From NCBI GenBank assembly GCA_933228895.1, contig OW121846.1, forward strand, positions 108,083,054-108,147,053: a stretch of DNA of 64,000 nucleotides, in the 5' to 3' direction. Shown here piece after piece: positions 44,317 to 56,644 of the stretch (positions are counted from its first letter, which is position 1; each line of letters opens with the position of its first letter). The stretch is from Platycnemis pennipes. Its lineage: Eukaryota > Arthropoda > Insecta > Odonata > Platycnemididae. The position numbers and the translations under genes are program-made. Below the pieces are notes generated by a model that saw only the letters and a program-made list of their open reading frames with translations, was not told the DNA's origin and ran no database searches.

Positions 44317-47300
44317 AAGGTAAACCTCTAAATAGAGTAATGACTCCGGGCACTGTTTTGTTAAATTTAAGAGCGGTAATTGAAACACTCGAATTGTCTC
44401 CCCATTCGTTCGAGGTATTTTGTTGAAAATTCAGTGCTGAGAGGCAGGGATAAAATAAGATCATATCCCAGAAGTAATAAGGCAATTAGAATTTGCAGGT
44501 TTCAGGTTTTGCTTCAAAAATTATCAATTCCTAAGGATAATATGAATTCAGTCAATTTCACGTACAAAAATATCCTAGGAGACTTCATAGGACAAAGTCA
44601 ACTGCTGTATCAAATTATGGGACCAACGCCGGTCACTGAAATTCATTCATTGAAATCAAGACTTGGATTGTGTTGGAAGAAATTTTAATCAAAGAACTTT
44701 ATTGAGATTTCTGTTCTGTTTCTCTTCAACAGAGAGGGAGCATGATCAAAATTATCTCGGCCGCTAAGAAAATGTACCTTTAACACGACTTTCAAGGGGT
44801 CAGATCATACAGTAACATACGGCTTTTCTGACCAGACCTGAACTGATATAAGCCCTGGCTATCAAAGGAAACTATTCTCAACCAGTCTGCTCTACAAGTC
44901 TCTTCAGTCTCAGAGCTCTGCGAAATAAACCGATGGCACGTGGATACAGATGAGGGTGCTCTCCTTTCTGGGTTCCCATTAAAGAATGGTCTTCACACTA
45001 GAATTGCTGCTTGTTGTAATCATATATGAGAAATGTACTATGTAAAGTAATTGGGCTCAGTTACCGCTTCCTTTCAAAGTTTGTAATCAGTTACAAGTAC
45101 GGATTACATTTTTTAAAAGCAACTTGTTATAGTTAAAGGTAGATTACAGTTAATTTTTGCGAAAAAAATGTAGAGATGGATCAAAGAGACCAATTCGAGA
45201 GGATCTATTACCTGTTGTATTTACAGTCACTTATTATTAGTTCAATGTCTATTTAGTACCAATATTTAAACGCATATGACCGATAATTGGGCATTTTACA
45301 AAAAATTAATGTTCGTTTTTTAGGGTGCAGTGGTAAATTTTGGAAAAAAAACTTAACTGTATGCTTTTATTTTGAAATTAATGTCATAGTAAAGGAGTTA
45401 TTGAGCGCTGAAGTACCGAGATTTTCCAATTTAGTCACGTGACGGCGAAACGAAAGATGACTGCTGTGACGCGCATTTCGCTGTGCAGTCAACGGAGACG
45501 CTTACTCTTCTTGAAATTTCAAGAAAACTTCAAAGAAATACTGGGATAGTAAATGGTTAAGGCAAGGCTAGCTACAGGTATGTCAAGGCGACTTCCAGCA
45601 ACGTGCCAAAAGTGAATATGTTCACGGTAGGTGAATTTCTGAAGAATAACGTGCGGTTCAACGCGGCTGATCAAAAGTACAAAGAATGCAATTAAACGGG
45701 GATATATTTTATAAATTATACTTATTTTAATTTTACGTATAGTATATTAATTATTGTTTAGCGTATCATGCTTCATATTTTTATTGTGCATGTTATATTT
45801 TATGAACTACACTTATAAACGTTTTTAATTGAGAAAGTATAAGTTTGAATAACTCAAGGAAATTAATTTCATTGTTCTGTGTAACCACGGAAACTAAAAA
45901 AACACTAAGATTTGCAACAGTAGATTGAGTGAATAGGGAGAGAGTAACTATACTGTCTCCAATTTGCTTGCTATTTTTCATGTTTATTTCGTTTCTTATA
46001 CTGTGTTAGGAATCGATCAATTGTATGATACATAATTTCCTCTTTTCAAAAAGGCTCCGAATTATAAAGTAGTAAACCTTTAATCGCTTTTTTAAACAAG
46101 TTTATATGACTCTATGATCCAAAATAATCTTGGCACTGAGCACAGGGTCATTTCAGAATGTCCTGCCCTGTATATCTACATTTTCACCATAGCTGGTAAT
46201 TTGGATTCTGCTGATAAGGCTTTATTTATAATTCACTGTTTAGTAAAAAATGTATATTTCCAAATTTTAACTAAAATTACTTAAACTGCTTTCACTCCTT
46301 TTTTATTTTCTATATGATAAAAATTATTATTTTTACCTAATGCGCAAGGCCATCGACAGATAGCACTAACGATGATCTTAGCAGAAGTAAAATTTAGTTA
46401 TGCTCAAAACGAAATCACGTCTGGTCGCTTTGAATCATAGCTTCTCTTTCTTCTTCTCTTTAGTAGGTACTAGTGGTAAACAGTGGAAGTCACAAAGTTT
46501 CTTCATTGCAATTGCAATTAGGTACGAGCATAAATTTCTTTTCTGGGAGCAGGAGAACATCGGCCAATATTGAACTTCTCATGAGATAAAGATACCAAAA
46601 AGTAATCGTTACCAGTAATTCAGGTACCTTTACTTAATTACTCCCATCACTGGTTGTAATGAAATGATCGAAAGTAGGAGATTTCGGTATAAATATTCTG
46701 ATAAGTTTGTGAAATTAAAAAATAGATGGCTTAGACTCATCTCATCACAGTTACTATGCAAGCAATTGGATTACATACGAAGCAGTATGATACAGAATAT
46801 AGAACACCGTGAGCTGAAAAGAAACTGGAAGACTTCTTTCAGATCTATGGACTTTGGGAAATATAATCCGGAAAACCGTACGTCAGTGAAGATGGGGACA
46901 TTGAGTCAGCCATTAGAAAGAGTTTGATTCGATGAATAAAGGCCGATGACGTGCTGGCGCGCGCTTCAGTAGCGGTAGGTACCCAAGTCTCTCCTTTCAC
47001 TTGCCTTGGGTAAGGTATGATCTAAACTAGCCCTAGTTAAGCATTTTTTTTTGTAAATTCCATATTTTCATGCGAAAACGTATTGGAATATAGATGCTAA
47101 GGACTCGCGTACCGTTGGTATCAAAGAAGGGATTTGCCTCTGCAGTCGTCTTTCCTCTGGATGAAATACGAAATTTCCGGTTAGGAGTTGATAGCAAGTG
47201 GAAGAAATGCTGGGAAGGGACTTGCAAGGGGATAGGAGCGAATATGGGCAACGGTGTTAGGGGTACACTCCACTTGTAGCCGCAGAGTAGTCAGAAAACG

Positions 47301-48191
47301 CTTAGAATTTGAAATTTCTATTTAGACTTAGGCCTTGCCAGGGTGAGTGGATGCTTAAAACAGATAAATGAAAGATCGCACAGGTTAAGGAAACGATAGT
47401 ACTTTGTATGAGATCAAATGGTTTCTAGTCATAGAAATATATGAGGGATAGATAACTGAACGACATAGGATGAGTAATCGAGAGTCATGGTTGACTGATG
47501 CGCACAGTGGAAGAAATTGAAGTGGAAGGCAGGAAAGACCCTCATCATGAAAGCGTACAACTACACTGAGTAGTCACACCAGCGAAGATATTCCCTTAGT
47601 AATCTTCATAGTGAAAACTAACAGTCAATAGCCAAAATTGTTTTTTTGTGGTATGGGAGATAATCTAGAGCTATAGTCCAAATTGAAATGGCGACTATAA
47701 TTAGAGCTGAAATAAATATAACACAGTTTCTAACAGTGCAATGTCTTGGGGCTATTCTAGCAACATACATTATAACATCTTTGATATCTTTATTGCCAAA
47801 GATTTCTATTGTAATATTTATCATTATTTTAAAGCCAGTGACTTGACTAATCAAACGGTTGAGGAGCAGACAATCAATATATTACGAAATAAAAAATGGT
47901 AGGGTGATGATAAAAAATCTCCGATCAAAAGCCAAAACAGATGTCCCTATAGCACAAGGAAAATGTCTGCGGAGGTGATTATCCCGCATCTATTTCTAGA
48001 ACACTGGTTACTGCCAATTTTATTTCTACAGGCCTAAGGCCAAGGCGACTCCCGGAATGGATTTCTGGGCTACTAGAATTAGGCACAGACTTGATGGCGG
48101 GAGTTACAACAAATAAGCAATCCAAAATGAAACTGCGTTGTTCGCGCAAGCTACACCACTGATGGGCCACGGGCAGGTGAGCACTACTTAC
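44317..48191. other. Intronic, no gene recognised; E-box palindrome at 45436
   Basis: AT-rich. A 102-codon plus frame at 44380-44688 has no motif. GTCACGTGAC occurs near 45435-45444, the same decamer as at 9558, in a locally CpG-richer patch. Confidence 0.45.
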
Positions 48192-48438
48192 CGCTGCGAG
48201 TGTTCCAGGTTCAAGGATGTTATCGGCTACGACAATGACGCTCTCGTATCTGATGTCGTCACGGAAGTATTTCTCAACCCACTTGGCGTCAACCCGGACC
48301 TCGGAGTCTTTCGCCATGAACAGCTCCACGTCACTTACTTCTTCTTGCCAAAACATAATGCCGGAGCCGGCGGCGGCGCATACGAGCATTGAAATGGCCA
48401 AGGTGATGCCAGGGTTCCTGCCGACGATTTGGCCGAGC
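48192..48438 (-). CDS. Internal exon of a Patched-related (PTCHD/PTR-type) membrane protein
   Basis: Seen: the minus strand gives an 82-codon open exon after one base completing a split codon. It is preceded by a pyrimidine-rich acceptor ending tttgtccgcag and followed by a strong donor, GCAGCG|gtaagtagtg. The peptide starts LGQIVGRNPG, continues into a hydrophobic stretch (ITLAISMLVCAAAGSGIMFW), then an acidic loop start (QEEVSDVELF), and includes WVEKYFRDDIRYESVIVV and ILEPGTLAA. Family knowledge: Patched-domain-containing proteins begin with a basic RLG..V.R.PG motif, the first transmembrane helix, then a loop with a phosphate-binding-like E..LF segment, a [WFV]...F motif and a beta strand; the order here matches. 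The proteins are RND-type membrane transporters or receptors carrying a sterol-sensing domain later in the chain. Base composition is clearly richer in GC than the flanks. The start codon is not here; an upstream exon ending in phase 2 is expected above 48440. Confidence 0.85.
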
Positions 48439-48439
48439 C

Positions 48440-51335
48440 TGCGGACAAAGTCGGAGAGAAAACAGGATTAATATTGGAAGGCACATAAATCTTGAACCCG
48501 AAGGAGGGTTCGATATGCTTTTATTCCATGCGACTACTCTCTGAAGACTACTTTCAACGTTTACCTCCGAAAGCGTGCGTTCAGTTCCTATCGGAAGTAA
48601 TGTAAAAATGTTAGCTGTCGAGTTTTTCATGATTTACAGCGAGGAAAATAATCGTTGATCTCATTTGAAGTCTGAGATTACGGAGAGAATGTTAATTTAA
48701 AAGCTATAAATAAATGTGACTGTATATACTGGATAAAAGTTGCTGCGGTATTCGACATGCTTTATACGTGGAATTCATACCCATCTCGCCGCTTCTACAC
48801 AGGGCAGGCTCAGAAAAATAGTGCAATGGCTGTGGTAGGGCATGAAAACGCTGTTTCACGGACCTTTCGTCATTCCATGCATCCCTTCCGCATGTGCCTC
48901 ACGTATGTCTTGCTCCACGGGCGACTTTCGAGGACCCTGAAGTCATCTCGTGTCGTCCCTATCGCATCGAGCATACTCCATTCTTTTTTTGGACAGTGTC
49001 TCTTTAGTGATTACATCTGCTGATCAAGGGGCATTGTGATTGTAGTGATTGACTATCTCTCGCCTTAACATTGGAACAGTGGAAGCATACTCTCGCCCAT
49101 CACTCACAGCCAATTCGCATTATTTCATAACTCATTCACTTATTTGTCTCCATCCCTTCATTTCTCTCCACCCTCCTTTGACAGCAAGCATTTCTCAGAA
49201 ATCTTCCTCTGAACCACGCACGCAACATTTATTCGAAACTTTTGCTTGGCCTAGAATTATCAAGTTAAACTTCTGAACAATTTAGTGGGCAGGGACGCAT
49301 GAACTCACCAATACTTTTGCTTCTCCCAGTAAAACTTACTTTACCGTAATTCACATGCTGATAACGATCGTTCTAGAAGCATTTTCACAGCTAATCCCTA
49401 CCACCGCAACCGGTAAACACCCCCCTGATTCCTGCATGCAAACAACTGATTCATTATTTCACCATTTACTCTAACCGAGAAATTTTTCTTCCTAGGAAAT
49501 GTCCAAAAAAGGCACGATTTCTTGGGTTTATAATATATTTGCTCTCAATAATATTCTTCTCCAGCTCACAAAAGTCCCCAAAATCTCTTGGAATATTCTC
49601 TTAGCGCTCTTAAAATAATTATTCGCAATAAGTGTAAACGAATTGGATATCCTGCATTTAATCGTGCGCTGTTGTTGCCAATAAGATCGGAAACAATAAA
49701 TGTAAGACAGAATGAATTAACGCTCTCACAAGAGCCCGGAAAGATAAAAAACATGGGAATTTACATCACAGAGGGAGAAAGAGAGGAGTCTGAGAAGAAC
49801 AAAAAAGCAAAGGTTGGCGCGCGTCTCATCTCGTGGAATCACAAGATCTTGGGCGCAAGAATGAAATCTCGGAGACATGAATAAAGCAGAGGGTTGCCTA
49901 CGGCAAGTCAGGACCCCTTCGACCACCCGTTTGGGAAAGGGGCCGGAGAAACAGCCGCGTGTGCATCGTTTTTCCTCGATCCCTCCTGATTCTTTGCATT
50001 TCCACCAACGAATTTCTCTCCACTCTCTCAGCCGCGCGACTGGTTAAGCGGAAGCTCGAATACTATATTGAGACGTCATCGAGAGGTCGCATTTAGTACC
50101 GCCCATACCTCATGGACTACGCAGTGTCGTGGTGGGATGGGCTTGCACGTTCCCGTGACCCCTAAAGCTGCACTGGCGGGAGCAATGAAAATTGCTTCTG
50201 GCAGGGCTATCCAAATCAGATAGATCGAAGGGTAAGAGACAGACTCCAAGGGAATTACTGGATTGATAGTTACCGAGTGATTAAATACAGTGGAAGGGAA
50301 GAGAGCCAACGTGAAGTAGCAGCAGTATCGAGCCCGAAATTGGGGAGGTGGGTGTTGAATGCAGAACATGTGAGTGATTCAACTCATTGACACAAATTCC
50401 TGGGAATTACTAATAGAGTTACAGGGCTGAAATTTTCAGGGGACTTTCCTATTCGCCCGATGATTTAGAAAAATATCCCAAACCCCAATATGCTCTCCTA
50501 AGCTCAAGCCTGGAGAGTATTTCATTTTTCACTAGGATTAAATGGGGCAAACAAAAATTCACGCGTGGAACAATTTTTTTTTTCGCTTAATAAAATATGA
50601 AATAATTGAGCTTTAGTGTTGTTTTAGAACCAAAATTATGTAAAACCATCATATATATTAATTTAGTCAATAGATTTTCTTTTACCAATGAACTTTTCTC
50701 TATCAATGAACTGAAAATGACGAACTTTTGCCGGAAAAGATATTTAATTTTTATTTTTCACTTAAGTTGCTAAGAAATATTTTCATTGTTACCCAGCCTT
50801 ACCCCTATATTATAGGGCATTCGATTTCGACGCGTATTTTCAAGACTTAATAACTTGACTTAAGAGCAAGAACTTAAAGACTAAAGTCCTTGCCCTTCAT
50901 GCTTTGTCTTAAATCACGTAATCATAAATCTCGTGATCTTGCATTGAAAGTTTAGTATATCGAAACAAATTAATTGAAGTTCCTTCCCTTTTTCCTACAT
51001 GACATGGAAGTTTCATGCCATATAGAATTTTGCTTCAATGAATCTTGGATTTGAAAATAATGCAGAGGATAAATGATGGTACAGCCGAACGAAACGCAAG
51101 TATCCGTTATGGGTCCATTGCTCATGGTAGTATAGGGTAGTTTCCTATTATTTTTTTATTGTCTTGATCGAAAGTTTATAACCTCTGGAGTACGTGTTTT
51201 AAGCCGTTCGATTTTTAAATGACGTTAAGTATTTTTCCTCATTAATTAAAAAGTGAAAAAAATCAATGGCGCGAAAACGCGACGGCAAACTATTGCATGC
51301 CGGTTAATCCTACGCGTGACGTCAAACTATTTCCT
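48440..51335. other. 5' flank or intron of the Patched-related gene; no exon recognised
   Basis: An upstream coding exon ending in phase 2 is expected somewhere on the minus strand at or beyond here but was not identified. Frames such as 48757-49023 and 49588-49884 (plus) are unassigned. A moderately GC-rich, repeat-like stretch lies at 50085-50200 (taccgcccatacctcatgga, gcagtgtcgtggtgggatgg). Confidence 0.4.
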
Positions 51336-51337
51336 CT

Positions 51338-51361
51338 ACCTGCCACCAGGTGGTGCTGCAG
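51338..51361 (+). promoter_or_regulatory. CTCF-like motif
   Basis: cctgccaccaggtggtgctg fits the insulator-protein CTCF core CCASYAGRKGGCRS at nearly every position (one C to T change). It is also locally palindromic (caccaggtg). Confidence 0.35.
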
Positions 51362-52091
51362 GCGCTTCCAAATAGACGCCGCACTCCTTTAAAGCTTATG
51401 AACAAGTATTGGAGGCATATTTATTCCGTTAATTAATTATAATTAACTTTTATTTATTTATTTAACATTACTTATGCAGTTGATTCATTTAAAATCAGTT
51501 AGTATTCCTTTCACAAGCATATCATGTAGTTCGCCTATCGCCGCACGACCTTCACGCCATGCTTCGTCGTAGCAGAATACACAGCGAGCAGGACGTCCTT
51601 GAGCCTATAAAATGACTAATAATACCATGTTTAACTGAGAATTCTTTTCCAACATTGATAGTTTTTACAGGTTAATACTAATAAATATTCACTAGAGCTA
51701 AGGGGCCCTGAAATACAACGGTAAGTTCAGGAGACGAATTTTCCTATGCTTCGCAACGTAAACTACATACCTGTTACGTCAGCATGAAGGCAGCGCACCC
51801 CGCCATTTCAGAGCCTTTTCAAATGGCCTTAAAATTAACATTTAATTCTCTAGTAAACTGGGATTTCTCAATACAAACTTTTTGCGTAAATTAAATACAT
51901 TTATGGCAGGGCACAAATCGCAATTAATGAAGTCTGTTTTCTTTGATGAAGTAAAGTACCCTATTCCATAGTAATAATTATCATTGCATGCAAACTGCAG
52001 TAGCACATGTACTAGTTGGAAGAATAAATAAATGCCAACATACCTAGTTGTCATTCAGTTGTGCATGCCGACTTTGGGGTATAGCTAGGGG
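51362..52091. other. Nothing recognised
   Basis: AT-rich. Confidence 0.45.
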
Positions 52092-52470
52092 ATGATGACG
52101 AAGTATATGAGGATATGGAAGAAGGGAAAGAGGAATAGGAAAAATGAAAGGGGAATAGGAAAAGTGAAAGGAAGGAAGCACCCGATAGTAGTGGGAGATT
52201 GTAACGCAGTAGTCAGGGAAGGGAGGGACGGAAGAGGGGTAGGACTGGGTGAGAGAAATGATCGCGGCGGGAAAGCAGTGGGCTTTTGTAGGGTGTACAA
52301 TTTAGTGACCACAAGCACAAGGTGTAAACATATCATAGGCATAGTTACACTCCGGAAATGTCGGGAGGCGCAGGGAGATATTGGCAAAGATTTAGTAAAA
52401 GAATAAAAAACGCAAACGTTTTCGGGTGCAAGTGCATATTCGCACCATGGACGAGGCTGGAAACATGCAG
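52092..52470 (+). pseudogene. APE-type endonuclease fragment of a LINE
   Basis: The frame starting MMTKYMRIWKKGKRNRK contains HPIVVGDCNAVVREG then GVGLGERNDRGGKAVGFCRV and YNLVTTST. This matches the (V/I)xGDFNAxxG...GxGxxNxxGxxLxxFxxxxxLxxxNT signature of LINE endonucleases, with the F of GDFNA changed to C. After a frame change RFSKRIKNANVFG continues like the RF...V..A....G.D..SDH region, without the catalytic SDH. A dead fragment. Confidence 0.75.
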
Positions 52471-52579
52471 AACTAAAGAGGGACATTACGTGAAGTGTGG
52501 GTTGCATACTAGGGATTTTATGCTAATCTAAATCTACCTGAACCGCTAGAGGACGAATTTTATTTTTTTTGCATCCGAA

Positions 52580-52850
52580 CTATTCTGTTGGTCCATATAC
52601 CCCTGGGATCCCAATAGGAATTGGCCTGTCATCGGGTTTCCAAGGGGCTGAACCAACAGAGCTTGACAAACATCCGTGCCCTGGATGGAGAAAAACCCAC
52701 CCAGGCGGGACTCGAACCGGCGACCCTAGGAGTAGCAAGCGAGGACTTAACGCGGCCCAGGTGGCGGCGAGGTAAAGTCCTCGCATGCTAATCCTAGGGT
52801 CGTGGGTTCAAGTCCCGCATGTTTGGGTATATTACCGTATAATAATAGCA
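52580..52850. mobile_element. Head-to-head pair of tRNA-like SINE heads, third family
   Basis: Minus-strand member (52580-52767): taagtcctcgcttgctactc, ctagggtcgccggttcgagt, cccgcctgggtgggtttttc. Plus-strand member (52768-52850): taaagtcctcgcatgctaat, cctagggtcgtgggttcaag, tcccgcatgtttggg. Both have box B (ggttcgagtcc / ggttcaagtcc). The minus copy has a longer body; the plus copy is nearly head only. Confidence 0.75.
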
Positions 52851-53545
52851 AATCAAACCTCCCAGAGTGTATCCCTCAGCTTCCTTAATGTTAAGTGCCA
52901 CTGAAACTCCTCTGAGGAGACCAAGTTGATGCGATGGCTAAAAAACCTGGTGTGCAATCACGGATCTATCTTTCGCGTAATCGCAATCTTTATCGTTAAC
53001 GCTTACCCCTAGAGTTACGCGGGGTTAACAATAACCGTCTAATAAAATTCATTCCACTGATTGTAATAAGCGATTTAAAGTGCTGAGCGAAAAATGAAGA
53101 ATGGACATCACTTTCTCTCTGACATAAGTTAAATAAAAAAATAACGCTAACGCTAACGCACGAGTTATGAAGATCCATGATCGAGGCCCTGATCTCCTAT
53201 TCTATGTGCCAGGGCTCATACCCCGGCGGCGATTGAGGTGTTTTAATGCAATCTGCAGGATTATATTGAGAAACCCTTGCGGTCTTAGTTAAAATTAAGC
53301 ACATTATCAAATCGAGCTCATTTGATTCTCTCCACCAGTACCTTGAAGCCCAAGTATTTTCCATATCCTTCCAATTCTCCATAGAGCATATGACCACAGC
53401 TTAGAGAACCTCTTCTAGCGACACTCACGGACGAATCGCGAAACCTGCGTCAAGGCTTTTTTTCAGCAATCACTGTTTCGATAAGTAGATCAAAATTACT
53501 AGCACTTGTATTACGAGGGAGATATCGCCAGAGATTATCCCTGCC
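52851..53545. other. Nothing recognised
   Basis: No supported gene or repeat. Confidence 0.45.
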
Positions 53546-55745
53546 TAAGGCTGGGCGGTTTTCCAGTGTACCGGTTCAGCGGTTCGGTTTTTTTCAGAAC
53601 CGGCAGGCCGGTTCAGATGTAGGGAAAAAACCGGTGCACCGGGGAATCGGTTCTGAACTGGTGCACCGGTGAAGCTGTTCTGAAACACCGATGATCGTTC
53701 GCTGCTCGGCTTTTACGCCGCCGCGCCGTCTCTGCTCGCAGCCAGGATGGTTGGCGACCATATCTGTGAACTTTCCAGTGCTATAAGTTGTCCGCCTGAC
53801 TGTCGTCACACAAATAATCGGCTGCTAGAGTGCAGAGCTAGCACTCACCCATGTAAAGCATTGTCACGTACGTAAGCCAGCAGGATGTTGCGTTTGTTCA
53901 TATTATTTCGTTTTTGCAACGACTAAAACGAATAAGAAAGAGTTAATACTCATTCAGGTTAGTGCAGAAGCTATTTGTATTAAACCAATGCTGTTGGTTT
54001 TGGGAGACTTCGTGGGAGAAGGAGCATTGTTTCAAGTTCCTATCCACCCCTACCACACGCAAGAAGTGAGAGGATAATGCAACTGCTTACTGCAGCCTCA
54101 AAATTCGTGTTCGTAATGCATGTATGGATGGGAATTATTGTACATAAGATGAGCCTAATGCAAACAAAATTGGAACATTTTGACGTTGATTATTAATGTT
54201 CAGTATTGTAAGTTCATTCCAAGACTTATTTTATGCCAAAGTATGGTTGACATATTTTTAAATGAATAATATTTTAAATAATGGTAAATTTAAGGAAAAT
54301 ACGGTTACGTAAGGCAAAATTTGATGTGAAACCCTATGTCGCCAGAAATTTTCGAGTGGTTTGCGAGCTGCCAAAAAAAGGCGTCATAGTCCCATAGCCC
54401 TATATTCGTTTCCAAGATGAAAGATAAAAGAAATGTTGACTAAGAAAGGCAGATTACTATGAGCCAAGACGAAAGCAATCAGCCTCTCCATACATATCAA
54501 CTCCCCGGAAGCACTTAGATCTTAATTGGAGAGATTTCGTCTGTATGCAGGCACCAGTCGCTCTGGCTCAAGAGAGCTTTTCATTCACCAGACATTAGTT
54601 AGTAACTTAGTATGAAGCGTTTTGTTGTTACAACAGCATTATCATCACGGCTGATCAAGGCACTTGATAATATTGTTTTAACAACGAAACGCGTCGTGCA
54701 AAGTATTATCTATGGAAATTTTGCAATGTCTTCCTTTAGCAATAATGTGAATTTCATCGCCGAACAATTACAAAAGGCAACGTATGTGTACGCCCAGGCC
54801 TCGCATAAAAACCATTGGCTCACGCAAACATTCTCACTTTTTACAGGTCAGTTTCGGAAAGCGTACCATCGTTATTAAGAAGCATCTTCTTTAAGGGCAA
54901 AACACGTCTTAAAAAACAGATAAAATAAACATTTTGGCAAAAAATCTTTTGGATGACAAAAAACGTAGTTCACGAGAAGAAAAAAGTTAAGTAGGAAAAA
55001 ATGGTTGATAGAGTAACCAACGATGGACGAAGCAAGAAAGAAATAGTGAGTAGAATAGCCCAGGCAAAGAGGGCATTCTATCAAAAGAAGAATCTACTAA
55101 CAGCTGGAAATACAAGCTTGGAAGTAAGGAAGCAATTCATTAAAACGTATATCTGGAGCATGTTCCTTTATGGCAGTGAGGCATGGACGATGACAGCAGC
55201 GGAGAAGAAAAGGGTGGAAGTATTCGAAATATGGTGCTACCGAAGAATGATGAAGATAAAATGGATCGACCGAGTGAAACACGAAGAAGTCCTAAGAAGA
55301 GTGGGAGATAAGAGAAGTCTACTGAAAACTATAAAAAGAAGACGGGACAACCTAATCGGCCATATCTTAAGACACGATGGCCTGATGAAGACAATCGTCG
55401 AGGGAAAAGTGAACGGGAAAAACGGAAGAGGCAGGCCTCGTATGAGTTACATGGAGCAGGACGCAAAGGACGTGAAAGAGAGGAACTACGTTGGCATGAA
55501 GAGGTTGGCCGATAGAAGAATCGAGTGGAGGGCTGTGTCAAACCAATCCTAGGATTGTTGACCCTTGATGATGAAAAAACGGTTATGTATAAAACACAGT
55601 TTTAGTAGAAAACTCCGGTTCAGGAGAAAACACCGCTTCAGTAGAAAACACCGGTTCGATCTATTGAACCGGTGCACCGCAGTCACAAACTGTTTTTTTT
55701 CAGAATCGAACACCGGTTCAGTATTTCCTGCACCGCCCAGCCCTA
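53546..55745. mobile_element. hAT-like element, 2.2 kb, non-autonomous
   Basis: Ends taaggctgggcggttttcca and tgcaccgcccagcccta are short inverted repeats. Next to them lie many copies of accggttca / gaaccggt-type words (53567-53690 and 55609-55725). Flanking octamers tccctgcc (53538-53545) and cctctgcc (55746-55753) agree at 6 of 8, suggesting a decayed 8-bp duplication. The interior has no recognisable transposase (an 88-codon frame at 54612-54878 is without motif). A LINE tail is nested near the right end. Confidence 0.7.
55001..55565 (+). pseudogene. LINE ORF2 C-terminal fragment, open frame to its natural stop
   Basis: The 183-codon frame contains TNDGRSKKEIVSRIAQAKRA, FYQKKNLLTAGNTSLEVRKQ, YGSEAWTMTAAEKKRVEVFE, WCYRRMMKIKWIDRVKHEEV, RRRDNLIGHILRHDGL, EGKVNGKNGRGRPRMSYMEQ and RIEWRAVSNQS. 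It ends at a stop followed by aggattgttgacccttgatg and GATGATGA. This is the thumb/C-terminal domain of an arthropod LINE ORF2; the ATG at 55001 is internal (5' truncation), not a true start. It is the best-preserved copy in the window and younger than the hAT-like host element. Confidence 0.92.
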
Positions 55746-55753
55746 CCTCTGCC

Positions 55754-56644
55754 ACACACCCTCGCGGGGGCTTGCAGGGTATCGCGTAGATGTAGATGTA
55801 CCAATTTAAGGAAAAAGGTCCTAGGAATGCAACAAGAGGCAATTGAGAGATAACTTACAGGTGCATATAAATCCATCAAACACATTTGATTATCGTTTGT
55901 CTGTACTTCACATGACACGTTGGAGTACGCCAGAATATGAATTTGAATAATTGTCGTTTTGGAGAAAAATTACATGAAAAAAGATGCCAACATTGAGGCA
56001 TTTTAATTTCTCACACTGACCTAATACTGAAAAGTATAGCGTTGCAGAGCGCGATCAGGCAATTCCACCTGGAGAATTAATCCATTTTTGGCAAGTCCCT
56101 ACACAATTGAGAAACTAAAATTGATTTATGATGAAATTATATTTTTCATGTGTCTCATTGACATGTTTTACTAAATGAAAACAAAATCTTAGCGTTTGCA
56201 GTTCGGGGTTAGGCTTATATGCATGGCTGCCCACAGCTAATACTTTTTTCATTTGAGCTCTATTAATTGCGACAGAAAAAATTGCGTACCATCCCGTTGT
56301 ATGAATGTTTTGATTGATGAACGATTAATGAAACACGTAATGGTATATTCGAAACTCATTTTCATGATCTATTATTTACTTCAACTACATTTTGATAGAC
56401 AGGTAATTTCTCCAAAAGTCGACGGATCTAAGGATGCGTATGAACTTGGGCCCCTTGCAAGGAGGGAAAACATGGAACCCACCAAGTTACCGCCCAGATC
56501 AAGTTTTCTATAAAATGAAAGTAATGACCGTGTGGAGTTACACTTCGGAGGAATCGAAGTCCAAGTGGATGATTCTCGATCAACTGCAGGATTCAGGATA
56601 AACTGCGAAAAGAGTACGGCGAGTTGGAGAATAGGTAAGGGAGC
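55754..56644. other. Nothing recognised
   Basis: No supported gene or repeat. A donor-like sequence (GCACCT|gtaagttat, minus strand, 55851) follows a short frame, but its phase does not match the Patched-like exon. Confidence 0.4.

Larger units (their letters stand above)
16541..48191 (-). other. Giant intron of the Patched-related gene (inferred)
   Basis: Region between the two exons. It starts gtaagt and ends ttttcag on the minus strand and is phase 0. It carries SINEs on both strands, LINE fragments, MITEs, a Penelope terminal repeat and two GC islands; no further exon of the family was recognised inside it. Confidence 0.6.

Noticed and set aside
52085..52507. 140-codon minus-strand frame rich in S, P, F.
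   Set aside because: It is the antisense of the LINE endonuclease fragment at 52092-52470.
55851..55918. First coding exon of the Patched-related gene (ATG plus 20 codons, donor gtaagt, minus strand).
   Set aside because: It would end in phase 0, whereas the exon at 48192-48438 needs a phase 2 upstream junction; the peptide has no family features.
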